A stretch of DNA of 64,000 nt from Macrocybe gigantea (lineage: Eukaryota; Basidiomycota; Agaricomycetes; Agaricales; Callistosporiaceae). This document shows, piece after piece, positions 48,006 through 59,051 of the stretch. The notes under the pieces were generated by a model that saw only the letters and a list, made by a program, of their open reading frames with translations, did not search any database and was not told where the DNA came from. The stretch is from positions 248,001 through 312,000 of the forward strand of contig SJRY01000245.1 of the NCBI GenBank assembly GCA_011319805.1, written 5' to 3'. Both the position numbers and the translations under genes were made by a program. The stretch's first letter is position 1. Every line of letters starts with the position of its first letter.

Positions 48006-51000
48006 TTAACCTGCCTGGTAAGACATCCAATGGTATTGTGAAGGCAGTCTAGGTCGTCTCTCTCGGGTCCTGCGGAGCTTTTCTTTTCGAGATGCGCCAG
48101 AACGCTCTTTATTATGTCCCTGTCCACTTGTTTCCTTCCCTTTCCCGCTCTTTCCGCGACTCCCTTTGTAGCCCTGTCCAGAAGTACGCGACGAAGTGCC
48201 AGCCACAGCCAGCTCACTTTCTAGTCGAATCCGCTCTTCCTCAGCGGTCCACCAGAGTAAAAACGCAGCTTCTTCCTGAAGCGCTTTTTCCTCTTCCTGG
48301 ATCTCCAACAAAGAATGCTTGTCTTTGACAGGTCCTTGCGTTCGTTCTAGCTCCTGTTGTTGAATGGCAGCAAAAGACATTCCCGTGGTGGAGGCAGCCA
48401 CGGCGGACGGCATCGGGTGTGCGGTAGTCCATGCTTTTCCGCTAAAGAAATATCGATAAACTACCCTTATCACAGGTGTGGAGGACGTTCACCTTGCACG
48501 ACGTATTGATGTGGTCTGGGAAGATGACTGTCTGACGGGTGTAATAACAGGTCCTAAATTCGACGGATGTGTTGGCGTCTGTGGAGTTTGGGTCTTGTGC
48601 AGGTTTGCAGGTTTGCTCGCTGAACTCGGATTGACCGATGGACCAACTCCTTGCACAGGTGGATCCGCTGAAACCCGCCACGACCTTATTTCGGAAACAG
48701 GCAAGTCTGTCCGGACAGGTCGCCGGGTGGTTTCTGGTGTGTGTCCAATCGTGGCGGCTTGTGCCTGCGTGGTCCGGGCTGCGGAATCTTCAGCCGCCCT
48801 GCGACCTGCCACATGACCCCGAGATGCCTCCGCCATAACGGTCCTCATGTTCACCCTATGACGACAATGAAGCTAAATATGAATTCCAAACGAGGAGCCT
48901 GACACATGCCTTGGCTTGGATGTAACCTTCCATGGCGTGGATGGCGGCGCCGGCTCAATCGGAGGCTTAAGCACGGAAGCTGGGCATGCTCGGGCAAGGT
49001 CAAGAGAAAGGGGTTCGCCCACATCATCCATGACGAAAACATCATCATCCATCGGATCTTGACGACGTGGTGGCTGCGGAGGTAAACTAGGGCTTGACGG
49101 TGGTGTGTAATCAAGGGCACGGAGGGTGGTTTTCTTCTGTAGGATCGGCGGCGAAAGCTTAACTTCCTTGCGAAGGGATCCGCGATGCGGAACCGCGAGT
49201 GGCTCAGGAATATCTTGCTGGGCCAGCCATAGGGCGTGAGTCTTTAGGGCCGCGAAGGCGAGGCGATTTGAACGAGTCACAGGTGATTTGTCCATCTGTC
49301 TTGACCTAGCATACCTTGAAAGTTGTTCTATGAGATCATCCGGAACGTCCTCTAACATTCCCGCCTCAAGAAAGAGCTCCATATTTACCACAATGAGGCT
49401 CTGAATGCTCTCCATGAGAGATTGAGCATGCAGAAAGGTGGCGTCCGAAAGGACATAGGTGGCGTTGTGGATATTTGAGAACCTGAGAATCACATCAGAA
49501 CAGAGAAGGACCAGCCGATCAAGCAAAAGCTCGTTCTGTTATGTTAAATATTGAGTAGAAACATTTGCACTATGACGGGCGGTCTTACCGCGACAGCCAT
49601 GACATCAAACATAAAATCCAGCACGTCGTCGGCGCTATTTGCAAAATCTGGGCAGCCTTTCAATATTTGAATCGCCGGGGTGGAAAGAGTCGTACCCAAA
49701 GTTTCGAAGAGTTCTTTATCTTTCCCACAACACATGAATTGCAAGATATACTGCATCACATGCCAGTCGACGTGCTTCATGTTTACCGTCACGATACCGG
49801 CCTGGTCGCGACGCTTAATGGTCCAATCGGATTCACCAAAAAAGCTGGCGAAGAATGGGGACCGAGCTCGAAGCACAACAGAATGGCAAAAAACATCCTT
49901 GTCGGCTAGTTGGAGGACGACGTCCGTAGCTAAGGGTGACCTCCTAGATGATGGAGCACCATTAGGCTGAACAGCGTAAAATATGTCCGTCATGCATTGG
50001 ACCATAGAAGGTATTGGTATACGCTTGACGGGGCTGGAAAGGGATTGTGAAAGCGTCGGAAGATCCAACAGCTCAGCAAGAGCGTGCAGTTCGGCTTTTA
50101 CCTGAGAAGGCTGGATCTTGGACTGCTGAACCGCCGCCTCCATAAACGTAGACACGCGGCGATCCCATAGAGCGACTAGATTGTCAGAATAGAAAAAATT
50201 AAGGAGAATAAGGAGGGACATGGGTTGACATCCGCTGAATATGATTCGCGGAACCTGTCGTGACCTTGATTTGCCGGAAGACAATCGCACTATAATGCTC
50301 CCGTTCATCACATCTGCGTGTCCCCCTGGTTCCAAAATGGATGCTAATACACGAGATCGCGATGCAAGTATAAACTGATGCGCAGGAAAGATTGCTCCGG
50401 ATTGCGTTTGCACTAAAACGTTAGCGCCGTCGGGTAGCGGAGTTTCGATAGGTATCGTCACAGCACGTTCGACCTCCGCGTGAGACGCCTTCTCTTGCAA
50501 GAGAACTCGAATGAGTCTCGATAAGGTTAATATATCGCCTTGAATCCCAGTATCTTCAGGTTCCTCGTCAGAAAGGATACGCGACATCTCCAATGCTGGA
50601 TTATTTTGATCAAGCAAAGGTGATTCATCGTCTTCACCTGGGGCATCCCACGAGATGTATGGCTGAACTAGAGACAGATCTTGCGCGATTGTGTTGCCTT
50701 TGAGAATGACCGGCTTTGGTTTGAACTCCGTTCGAAGGGCTCCGAAGGCACCTGTACTGTTCGCACATACGCAAGCAATACGTTGAATGTGTGGAACGCG
50801 TTGGAACTTGAACGCTTTATTTGATACCGAGTGTCCACCTTTCGCGGTCCTCATGCATACGTAGACATGACCAGACTCTGTGCAGATGATGATGGTACCA
50901 TCAGGGCCAAGCGCAACATCCTGGTGCGGACATAAGATCTTTGGAAGACATCGACATGCGTAAGAGGCATACTCTGACGGAGCTGAACTTCTTCCGCAGA

Positions 51001-52820
51001 GCCCACACACGCTGCGGTTGAAAGAAGTTCCTTCCCTTCCCGGTACGTGACTCTATATCCATGGAGGTAGGAGTAGAGAAAGTGAATAATTCCCCATTGA
51101 AGGAGAGTGCCGCGAAAGCATCTTCACAATTTGTCACTTTCGCGATTCTGGCATCTTGGATCGCTTGAGGAGGGCGATATGGCTGGATCTCGGGAGGAAA
51201 GGCATGGCCAGGGAAACTGAAGTCGTTATAGAAATTGAGTCGGCATAGTGAAAATGTGTAAGTCAGACCGTACCTGACTTTCACAAGCCGGTCGTTCCAT
51301 ATACATACAACATCATTGGATATCAAAAGGCAAGCCATCGATGTATCCTGGAAAAAAAAAAAAGCCATGAAAACCATCCGATGAGAAAGAAATAACGATG
51401 AAAAATACAGACAGAGAGTGATATGGATATTACGGGTTGGACAATCTTGCTAGCTTTTCTTGGCAGAATCTGGACAGGTTGAGCGGCTTTGTCGTACCCT
51501 GTATGAATAGCTCGAATGTCATAACGTCAACGGCACCCACTGTAAGGCAAAGCAGACCTAGCTGGCCATTGTTCGTTCCCCAGGTGAACACGTCCGTACT
51601 AGTCCAACAGGCCGAGGACACTTTCGACGCAGCAACACCTTTGACAAATTCCCTCTTCAAAGGTCCTTGAATTTTCCTCGGGATTGCTTGGGTCGGATGC
51701 TCAACCCGCCCAAAAGTCTCGCCAGCACCCGGGGCGTCAATGACGTACCCCAGCTGAGCAAAACGGTTTAGGCCCCAGCTTAGGATTTCTCCGGCGCTTG
51801 TCAGCGCCAGGGTGTGATCCTGGCCCAGGGCGACGGAGATTATAACATAAGAGAGCTGGGATGGCGATTTTAAGCCATATTGCGTATGCTGATTGGACCC
51901 AAGACTAGGATTCGGTATTAGATATCATTTCTATGACTATACAGTATGTTGACGTACCGTCCATGGCTTCCAAAACCGCACATTCGCAAATTTCCGCTGT
52001 GTTCCGAAGTTACAACCGCTGATAGAGGCTATCAACTTGGTGCACAACTAGATAAGAAAGATAGAGCGACCTGTGTGTAATCTAGACATCTCGACTTGCC
52101 GAACAAGCAGCGGTGAAAACCTGGAATCAAGACTGGCCGTATGTGGTTCATCGTCCTTCGACGGGACCGTCACCTGCTCTGGATATTGTCTATCATCGCT
52201 GTCACCTAAAGCGAGAATGGCGTTTCTAGAGATGACACTTATGAATGGCACGAATGAACGAATGTGATGAAGCACACCTATTTTCCCCCCATGTATAAAG
52301 TTCGCCACCCACGGCGCCCACTTCATGGGAAGGCTTTGTGCCATCCAGCGTAGAATTGTAGAGATCAAAGGCTGTGTACCCTTCATAGTCTCGCAACGTC
52401 TTGTCCACATCGGGTCTCCGCAAAAGGAGCAAGCTGCACTAGTATCAGTAAGTGGCATGCCATAGACCGTATAAGAACGCACGCAGCAGCAAAGTTCGCG
52501 TGGTACAGAGCCCGATGCAATGGTGTCCAGAGACTTTCAGTATCAGCAAGGTTTACGTTGATGGATGGATGCCGAAGTAAGAGCTTCACGTATTCGAGAC
52601 CATCGGGAGATGAACAGGCAAGCTGCAGAACAGTCCTTCCGAGCCAATCCCGGGCGTTGACGTCAAGGCCCATAGCGCTGTTCAGCGTGGTTGTACGGTT
52701 CCATGATTTCCCACCACTGCTCGAGGGCGCAGCGGACTGGGATTTGTTGGCATGGAAATCCAGCAAGCGCTGGAATGCCTGCTGATTTCGATGGTGAAAG
52801 TAGCCATGGAGCAAGGTCAT
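48006..52820 (-). CDS. IBTK-like ankyrin/RCC1/BTB protein
   Basis: A large scaffold of the type that recruits substrates to CUL3 E3 ligases. The chosen start at 52820 gives MTLLHGYFHHRNQQAFQRLL; an upstream exon cannot be excluded. Ankyrin repeats follow (LDVNARDWLGRTVLQLACSS, PDGLEYVKLLLRHPSINVNL, ADTESLWTPLHRALYHANFA), then RCC1 blades (GGELYTWGENR, NAILALGDSDDRQYPEQVTV, DVFTWGTNNGQLG). There are two BTB domains: ANVLVQTQSGAIFPAHQFIL, ASRSRVLASIL, and TDVVLQLADKDVFCHSVVLR, ARSPFFASFFGESDW. A helical region (MLDRLVLLCSDVILRFSNIH) and a long disordered tail come next. The tail includes GKAWTTAHPMPSAVAASTTG, MSFAAIQQQELERTQGPVKD and a coiled basic end, as in IBTK homologues. CUL3 partnership is inferred from the family. 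Confidence 0.88.
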
Positions 52821-53162
52821 GCAGCGTCAATGTTGGACTGGGCGACTCTGGGAAGACAAGTGATATCTTCCTCTGCAAGTCGTACCGTCCAAAAGAATGC
52901 TGCGGCTTTTCAGATAAGGCGCAGGCTCTCGAAGAGTTCGAGGGCGAACGAAGGGATAAGTTAGAGATAAATAAGATGGTACGGAAGCGATATTGGAGTC
53001 ACCGCGTCAGCCGGGTGGCATTTGCTAGATAACTGTACTTGCGCTGACAAACGTGCTTGATAATTACAACAAATTTCATCTTGTACTACTACACAATCGC
53101 TGCCTCTATAGAGATGGTAGACCCAGGGCTATATCCCCTGCATGCAGCCAATCCGAGAACAA
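52821..53162. other. Intergenic spacer
   Basis: About 340 bases between the IBTK-like start and the eIF3j stop, both on the minus strand. A plus-strand shadow ORF overlaps it. A further 5' exon of the IBTK-like gene could lie here (an open minus frame reaches 52878). Confidence 0.4.
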
Positions 53163-54160
53163 TCACATAAAGTCGTCGGGATGTGTGCCGAAATCGTCCA
53201 GAGCTTCATCATAGATCTCCGTATCGAGTCTGCCGAGGGGTCAATGCCAAAGAGACGGATTGCGAAACGGAGCGACGTACTTGCTTGACGCTTTTGCGCC
53301 GCCCAAAGCAGGCTTTGCCGCTGCTTTCGACTTCTTCTTCCCACTGGTCTTGTCGCGCTGCTCCTTTTGTTTTTCATTTGCCAATGTGGTCAACACACTA
53401 GCTGCTTTCCGCACTTCGACATCCCTCAATGGAAGAGCCAGCGACCGTACATGATGCTCCACAAAGGCGGGATACAGGGGCTTGTCTTGATGGCGTGTGA
53501 TGATGTACTCGATAATGCGAGTTGACAATGTCTGGAAGTCCTCTTTCGTCCGAGGTTGGAAGGAAATCAGTGAGTCCAGTTCCGACGACGAAGTCCCTTA
53601 CAGAAGAAAGTCAATGATCTTTTGGAAAGCAACACCAAAATAAAAGTGAGCGGCGCACCACCAAGCGCAGCAGCGCCTAGAAGGTCCGCTGCGTTGTGAA
53701 GGTCCGCGTTCAGCTCCCTCTCCTTGTCCCTGCGTGCCTTTTCCCTGGGGTCTAACACCTCGTCAGAATCATAGTCTACGTTGTCCTCCCCTGCTTCTAT
53801 TTTTGCAGCTTTCTGAGCTTCTTTCTCAGCTAGCTTGGCCTTGAGAGTTCCCTTCTTCTTGGGGGCGCGACAGGCGCGGATGGTGCCAGCTTTTCCTCTT
53901 CCTCTGAAGACGCTTCCCAATCACTCTGGTAACAACCGATATATGAATTCATGGATACGACATATAGCGGAGGAACGCACCACCGGAGCATCATCGTCCT
54001 CGTCTTCTCCCTCCCATTTTTTGTTGATAGACTTTGGAATAGGCTTGGGCGCAGGGCATGCGGCTCGTTGTCAGAAGCGTCTGTTCAGCGTCCTTTGGGT
54101 TCAGTCACTGTCAAAAGTGCGAATGAAGATACGAAGGACGTTACCCCAGTCGTCGGCCAT
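53163..54160 (-). CDS. Translation initiation factor eIF3 subunit J
   Basis: A loosely bound eIF3 subunit that acts at the ribosomal decoding site in initiation and recycling (yeast Hcr1). The start at 54160 is MADDWG, the classic opening, followed at once by an intron. Exons continue KPIPKSINKKWEGEDEDDDA, DWEASSEEEEKLAPS and PKKKGTLKAKLAEKEAQKAA, then AGEDNVDYDSDEVLDPREKA, RRDKERELNADLHNAADLLG and AAALGG. The C-terminal half has DSLISFQPRTKEDFQTLSTR, IIEYIITRHQDKPLYPAFVE, HHVRSLALPLRDVEVRKAAS and VLTTLANEKQKEQRDKTSGK. It ends DTEIYDEALDDFGTHPDDFM, an acidic tail that contacts other eIF3 parts. It is divergent from COQ9 with 75 bases between start codons. Confidence 0.93.
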
Positions 54161-54235
54161 GATGGCAAGAGGTGGAATCTTATCTGCATGCAGACGTGTT
54201 GTGATCGTTCGGCATCTTCCGATGCGCCTAAAGCA
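54161..54235. promoter_or_regulatory. Bidirectional promoter eIF3j/COQ9
   Basis: The 75 bases between the divergent start codons carry both leaders. No obvious TATA box. Function inferred from spacing. Confidence 0.4.
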
Positions 54236-55039
54236 ATGTCCACCAGGTCCCGGCTGCTTCAATTGGCCGTGCCACTAGTCAAGCACTACGGCTTCACTCG
54301 CGAAGCACTGGCACGATCTGTCTTGGCCCTCCCTTCAGGTGAAGCTTCCCACACAGAGCCCCTCTCAGACACCGCTGTCTCAGCGCTCTTTGGCCACGGA
54401 GACGTCGCAACGCGGAATCTTGTCAGCGCCTGGCTGGACCACGGCATAAAGCATATGCACACTGTTCCTGTGGGAGCTGCCGTGAAAGACGCTTTACGTG
54501 CAAGACTGGAATACAACCAGCCAGTCCTACGCCACCTTCCCGAAGTATGGCGACCTTGCCTCCCTTCGCACCTGTTACTCATCGCACATAAAAGGCATTC
54601 GCTATACTCGCCACCCCCGAGGGTTCACCGCTGCCCGTAGACCCAACAGCGGCTGTGCGACACATTGCAGGCGTCGCAGATGAGGCTTGTCGTGCGACGA
54701 ACCAGTTAACCCCCGAGGTATGTGCCAATTTCCGAAGTAGCGTACAACAATCACTGCCTCTCTTCAAGTTTACTTGGTATACCCAAAGGATGCAGTTGAG
54801 CGTGATTTATGGCCTTGCAGGTGAGCAGCACACCGCAGAGTTGGCTCGTTATCAAAATCTGAGGATTCTTACCTCTAGAGCTGCATCAATTGACTTCTCC
54901 GACTACCGTGTATCCATTCCTTGATTTGCTGTTTGAGAACTCAGAATCAGTCAAGTCATTGTTGAACGATGCAAATCAATACTCGTCATATATCGTCCAA
55001 AGTTGGAAGGGGATCATCAAAAGCTCAGGCATTTTTTGA
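54236..55039 (+). CDS. COQ9: Ubiquinone biosynthesis protein COQ9
   Basis: A lipid-binding protein of the mitochondrial CoQ synthome that presents intermediates to COQ7. The start at 54236 (MSTRSRLLQLAVPLVKHYGF) is supported by the conserved TREALARSVLALPSG that follows. Then come LSDTAVSALFGHGDVATRNL, VSAWLDHGIKHMHTVPVG, VKDALRARLEYNQPVLRHLP and, after introns, EGSPLPVDPTAAVRHIAGVA. Next are DEACRATNQLTPE, FTWYTQRMQLSVIYGLA (the helix before the lipid pocket), ELHQLTSPTTVYPFLDLLFE and QYSSYIVQSWKGIIKSSGIF. The N-terminus chosen is short for a mitochondrial presequence but basic. An in-frame ATG further upstream (53951 ORF) runs through the eIF3j gene and is not favoured. Complete. Confidence 0.9.
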
Positions 55040-55170
55040 CATTGGAGTCACCTACTACCGTAACAATAAATTCAGATGCTGTTTGAATCTTGCGTTGCAC
55101 GTGTTGGCTGCGAACTTGAGAGTGCCGCGCTGAACATCAGTCCCTCTATCCTCCTTCACCGTCCTTATTA

Positions 55171-55806
55171 ATGGAGTCTTGCTTACCTGTCGCGCCTGGT
55201 TTTAATCCCAACTTTTCCGCCTCACACTCGATCATCCTCGAGCGACCATTAGATCAGGTCTTCGCGATAATCGGAACCTCTGAAGGACATGAGAGAGTCA
55301 CTCGCCTCTCCGAGCTATGTTCCGACGTCAGGCTCCTCCACTTGGATGCAGTGGCCATACCGTCCTCTTCCTCGCTTTCAAATGTCAGCGTAAGACACCT
55401 TTCATCGTGCCACGCTTCGGATGGTCAAAAAACACTGCCTCGGCAATGGTTCGAGCTGACTGAGACCGTGCCCGTCCTATTTGGGTTGGTGTGCCATGCC
55501 GTGCATATCAAGGGATGTCTTACCTGGGATGAGGACAATCATCTCGCGCTCTATGAAAGCCAAGCTGGTATGGGAATCACGGTCTGGAAACTCAGAACCT
55601 TCGAGAGACTTAGCGAAGACCGGACAAAAGTCACCGAAACGATCCAAGGAAGGTGTCCGGCACTTTTAAAACGCATGGTGCAAAACTCAACCACTTCTGC
55701 TCACGGGTAAATATCTCCTTTGCCTTTTTTTTTGTTTTTGGGAACTGTTCTTTATACATGCGTCCTCAGGGCTCATATGGCGTCATACCACTCATTGTTT
55801 TCTTAA
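55171..55806 (+). CDS. Small SRPBCC/START-like protein, function unknown
   Basis: Two exons. The first gives MESCLPVAPGFNPNFSASHS, IILERPLDQVFAIIGTSEGH and ERVTRLSELCSDVRLLHLDA. It continues RQWFELTETVPVLFGLVCHA, VHIKGCLTWDEDNHLALYES and QAGMGITVWKLRTFERLSED. It closes with RTKVTETIQGRCPALLKRMV. The intron at 55708 joins TTSAHG to AHMASYHSLFS. The alternation of a first strand and helix (LDQVFAIIG), a long antiparallel sheet and a long C-terminal helix fits the SRPBCC/START-like lipid-binding fold. The assignment is by fold pattern only. No signal peptide and no neighbour that suggests a pathway. Confidence 0.7.
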
Positions 55807-56208
55807 TTTCTTCGTGAACGTATCGCATGCCGACATAGTTCGGGGAGTTCGAAGTGGGATTATGGTTCGACCAAGAAGTGCCCATGCGGGTTCGTCGCTT
55901 GTAGCTGTTTCTCAGTTAGTGGCTGGAAGGAGATCCGCATAGCATTTGTTCACAATTCCCACAAAGTTGAGTGGTTCCAATTCATCATGAGCTACATTTG
56001 CATTGCGTTTGTCACACGCGTATCCACATTCCCAACCGACTATTTTTGTTTCGTACGCCGCCAAAGTTAGCGGTGTTGCCTATCGGCCCATGGGATGCTG
56101 GAATAGTCCCATTCGTCACGGGCACGGCCCTGCCGCAGTGCTATAAATGCTTTAAACCGGTGCCTCCAAAGATGTTCTCTGAATCGTCCATTTACCCGAG
56201 GACTTGCC
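55807..56208. other. Intergenic spacer before the amino acid transporter
   Basis: About 400 bases between two plus-strand genes, expected to hold the 3' UTR of the SRPBCC-like gene and the transporter promoter. The start at 56209 sits in a good context (TTGCCATGG). No other gene recognised. Confidence 0.5.
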
Positions 56209-58842
56209 ATGGACAAATCTGCCAAAGACATTGCCGACTCCGAAAAATTGGACAATCAGTTGCTTTCCGAGCCTGTCGTTCACTACACGGGCGTTCCTTT
56301 CGAGGAATTCCTCTACTACGCTGCATTGCAGAGGCAAGCTGAAACCGCCGGTGATCAACATGACGGTCCTCCGCGGCAGAAGTCCAACTGGCTCACCCGC
56401 TTATCTGACCACAAGGGCGCTAATGTCAACATCGAGGTGCAACACTCCATTGAGGAACTGTCTTTGTCGCCAGAAGAAACTGAACGCGTGAACGCTTCCC
56501 GGGCACTGAGGGTTGCCTCATGGGCCTCTGTATTTTATCTCATCACCACTGATATCTTGGGACCTTTCAATGCCCCGTTTGCGATATCTCAAGTGGGTTG
56601 GGTTCCAGGTACCTTTGCTTTGCGGATGAGTCTGGGTTGGACCTGTTCTTACCTTTACATATTTTCAGGTATTCTCCTGTACTTCTTCAGTTGAGTCGAG
56701 TCAAGCGAACAGCATGCGGCGGCCTAGTTGATTCTTGAGCAGTGGGCCTTGTCGCTCTGTACACGGGCCTCATTCTTTGGCGCCTTTTTGTTCGCCTCGA
56801 CTCGTTGAAATATCCACTGAAGACGTATGCTGACATTGCAGAGCGTATCTTTGGACGTACAGCACATCATGTCTGTACCGTACTTCAGAGCCTCCAACTT
56901 CTTATCAATGTACGTTTGTTGCGTGTCCTAGAAGAAGCTCTTGTGAGTGTTGAAATGACAAATCCTTCAGGTGGCTACAATATGTCTAAGCAATGGTCAA
57001 GCTTTGGCCCAGATCAGCAAGGGTCGTGTACGTCAACCTGTGGTTTACGCGAGGGACATAGTTCTTATATCAAGGCATAGCTCTGCTTCTCAATCTGTAT
57101 CTTAATCTGGGCGCTGTTAGGAATGATTATTGGCCAGATCAGGACATTGAAGGTAAGTCTTTCCTGTATCTCTGACGCTGAATCTCTGAGCGTTCATTCC
57201 TCTTGCTAGACTTACGGGTGGTTGGCGAATGGGGCCGTGTGGTATGGGTATTTTTCTATGCTTATTCACAGATGCTGACTTATTGACTGTTATAGGATTA
57301 ACCTTTCAATCATCTTCATCTCTATGGGTTTTATAACCCATAGTCCTCCGAATTTTGCGGCCGCTGAAAAGTCCTTGGGTGTTCCCCCAGGGCCGGTTGT
57401 CACAGAGACATTCACCCGTTTGCCATTATTTCTCCAGGTAAGCCTTTCTCCCCGACGTTGGCTTTACCAACCTCTCTAATGGTAGGTGAACGGGATCATG
57501 AATATGGTCTGTATTACATCCAAATTATGCCAGAGGCTGTACCCATCGACAATTAGGTCTTTGCTTACGGAGGTGCCATGATTTTCCCGGAAATGGTTGG
57601 CAATCAATATGTGATTGTTGCTCTGATTACATTCACACTTGCCTAGATGGCAGAAATGAGGCGTCCGATGGACTTTTGGAAAGGAATGGTGGGTAAGCGC
57701 TCCATTGCATCCAGTAGCCAATACTGATCGATGACCCACGGCCAAAGACATTGGCACAGGCATTGATATTTTCAGCATATCTCCTTTACGGCGTATACGT
57801 CTACGTATGTGTTACCATTCTTTTCGTGTTACCTGATGTTCCTCATCATTTCGTCCTCAAGGCCTTTCAAGGACAATTCACTCTTCCGTTAGCCTTCCAG
57901 GGTGTTAGCAAATTCTCCTGGCAAACGGTGGGTGAGTGGTACATTCATAGCTACACTGTGCTCCGATTAGGAACAGATACCGGCCTTCTGTCAGGCAACA
58001 TCCTAGCTCTGGTCACTGGAATTATCGCAGCGGGTTTATACGGAAACATCGGCATCAGTTTCGTATCTACGGCTTTTCAGATGAGCGTCACTCAACCTGC
58101 CATTCAGAGGTCGTCTATCTCAATCTCGTAGAAGATTGGCTCCATGGGCCCGGGTTGATGACGCAGAGAGGTAGAATGTGCTGGTCTGGTACGACTCTAG
58201 TTCACTTATTGAACATGATGCTGAGGCACTACGTTCCATCCACCTCACTAAGCCATGGTCATTTTATATTGGGCCTTGGGTACGTGATTGCATCCGTTGG
58301 CTAGAAACTTCGAGTTCTCGACGGAGAAATATTCTTGCCAGCTTTCGTCGTTGGATCTGCAATACCTCAGGTTCAAACCATTACCGGGTTGATCGCAGCG
58401 ATTGCAATCATGCAATTTAGTTACTCTTTCCCATTTTTCCTACGGCTAGGATACGATGTGATCACGGATGCAATGTCGGAGGACCAACCTTTCTTGCCTG
58501 GACGTCGTGTTAATGTCCGCGCGGATACTTGGTACCAATGGTCCAGATGGAAGCGGGTACTGCAACTAACGAATGCCTCATTGACATCATGTCTGATTCT
58601 GCGGTCAGGGTCTATTTTCTGGACGATGGTACTTTAAATTGTTCAATCTCATCTTGGGACTTAGTGGCGTAGCCATGGCGTGTCTTGGTTCGTTCTTCAC
58701 TTCTTTTCCTGTTTTCTTTTTCTTTGTGGCTGACTGGAAATATCTGCGTGGTTTAGGGATGTGGGGAGCGGGGGAGTCAATCAGAGAGGTTTTCAGAAAC
58801 ACAAAGGCGGCGACGTCCTTCGGTTGTAGGGCACCCGTCTAG
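56209..58842 (+). CDS. Amino acid transporter (Aa_trans/AVT-AAAP family)
   Basis: A proton-coupled amino acid permease with about 11 membrane spans. The start at 56209 begins a long cytosolic N-terminus (MDKSAKDIADSEKLDNQLLS) that ends SLSPEETERVNASRALRVAS. Membrane segments follow: ASVFYLITTDILGPFNAPFA, SQVGWVPG, ILLYFF, GLVALYTGLILWRLFV. Then come YPLKTYADIAERIFGRTAHH, QSLQLLINV, INLSIIFISMGFITHSPPNF, NGIMNMVFAYGGAMIFPEMM and AEMRRPMDFWKGM, the family signature loop. They continue FSAYLLYGVYVYVCV-like stretches, GLLSGNILALVTGIIAAGLY and ITGLIAAIAIMQFSYSFPFF. A final intron at about 58687-58758 joins ACLG to MWGAGESIREVFRNTKAATS. About nine introns; positions are approximate in 56890-58380. 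The substrate cannot be read from the sequence. Confidence 0.85.
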
Positions 58843-59051
58843 TCCGCACTGAGACCTACACGACATGAACATTGGAAGTCATGTTAACCTTCGAGGGACA
58901 TCTTAGTCCTTTCGTAGTTGAGTCAATAGTGCCGCAAGAATATATACTGGATATGCTTCTTCGAGCCCTCAAACAGTTTGATTAGTCAGCTTACCGATTT
59001 GAGCATTGCTGCGATTTTTAAATTTGCAGCTCGCACCCCGACAGATTTTGA

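Noticed and set aside
53951..54640. 229-codon plus ORF extending COQ9 upstream
   Set aside because: The upstream portion lies in the eIF3j gene on the other strand and contains no presequence-like segment; ATG 54236 directly precedes the conserved COQ9 region.
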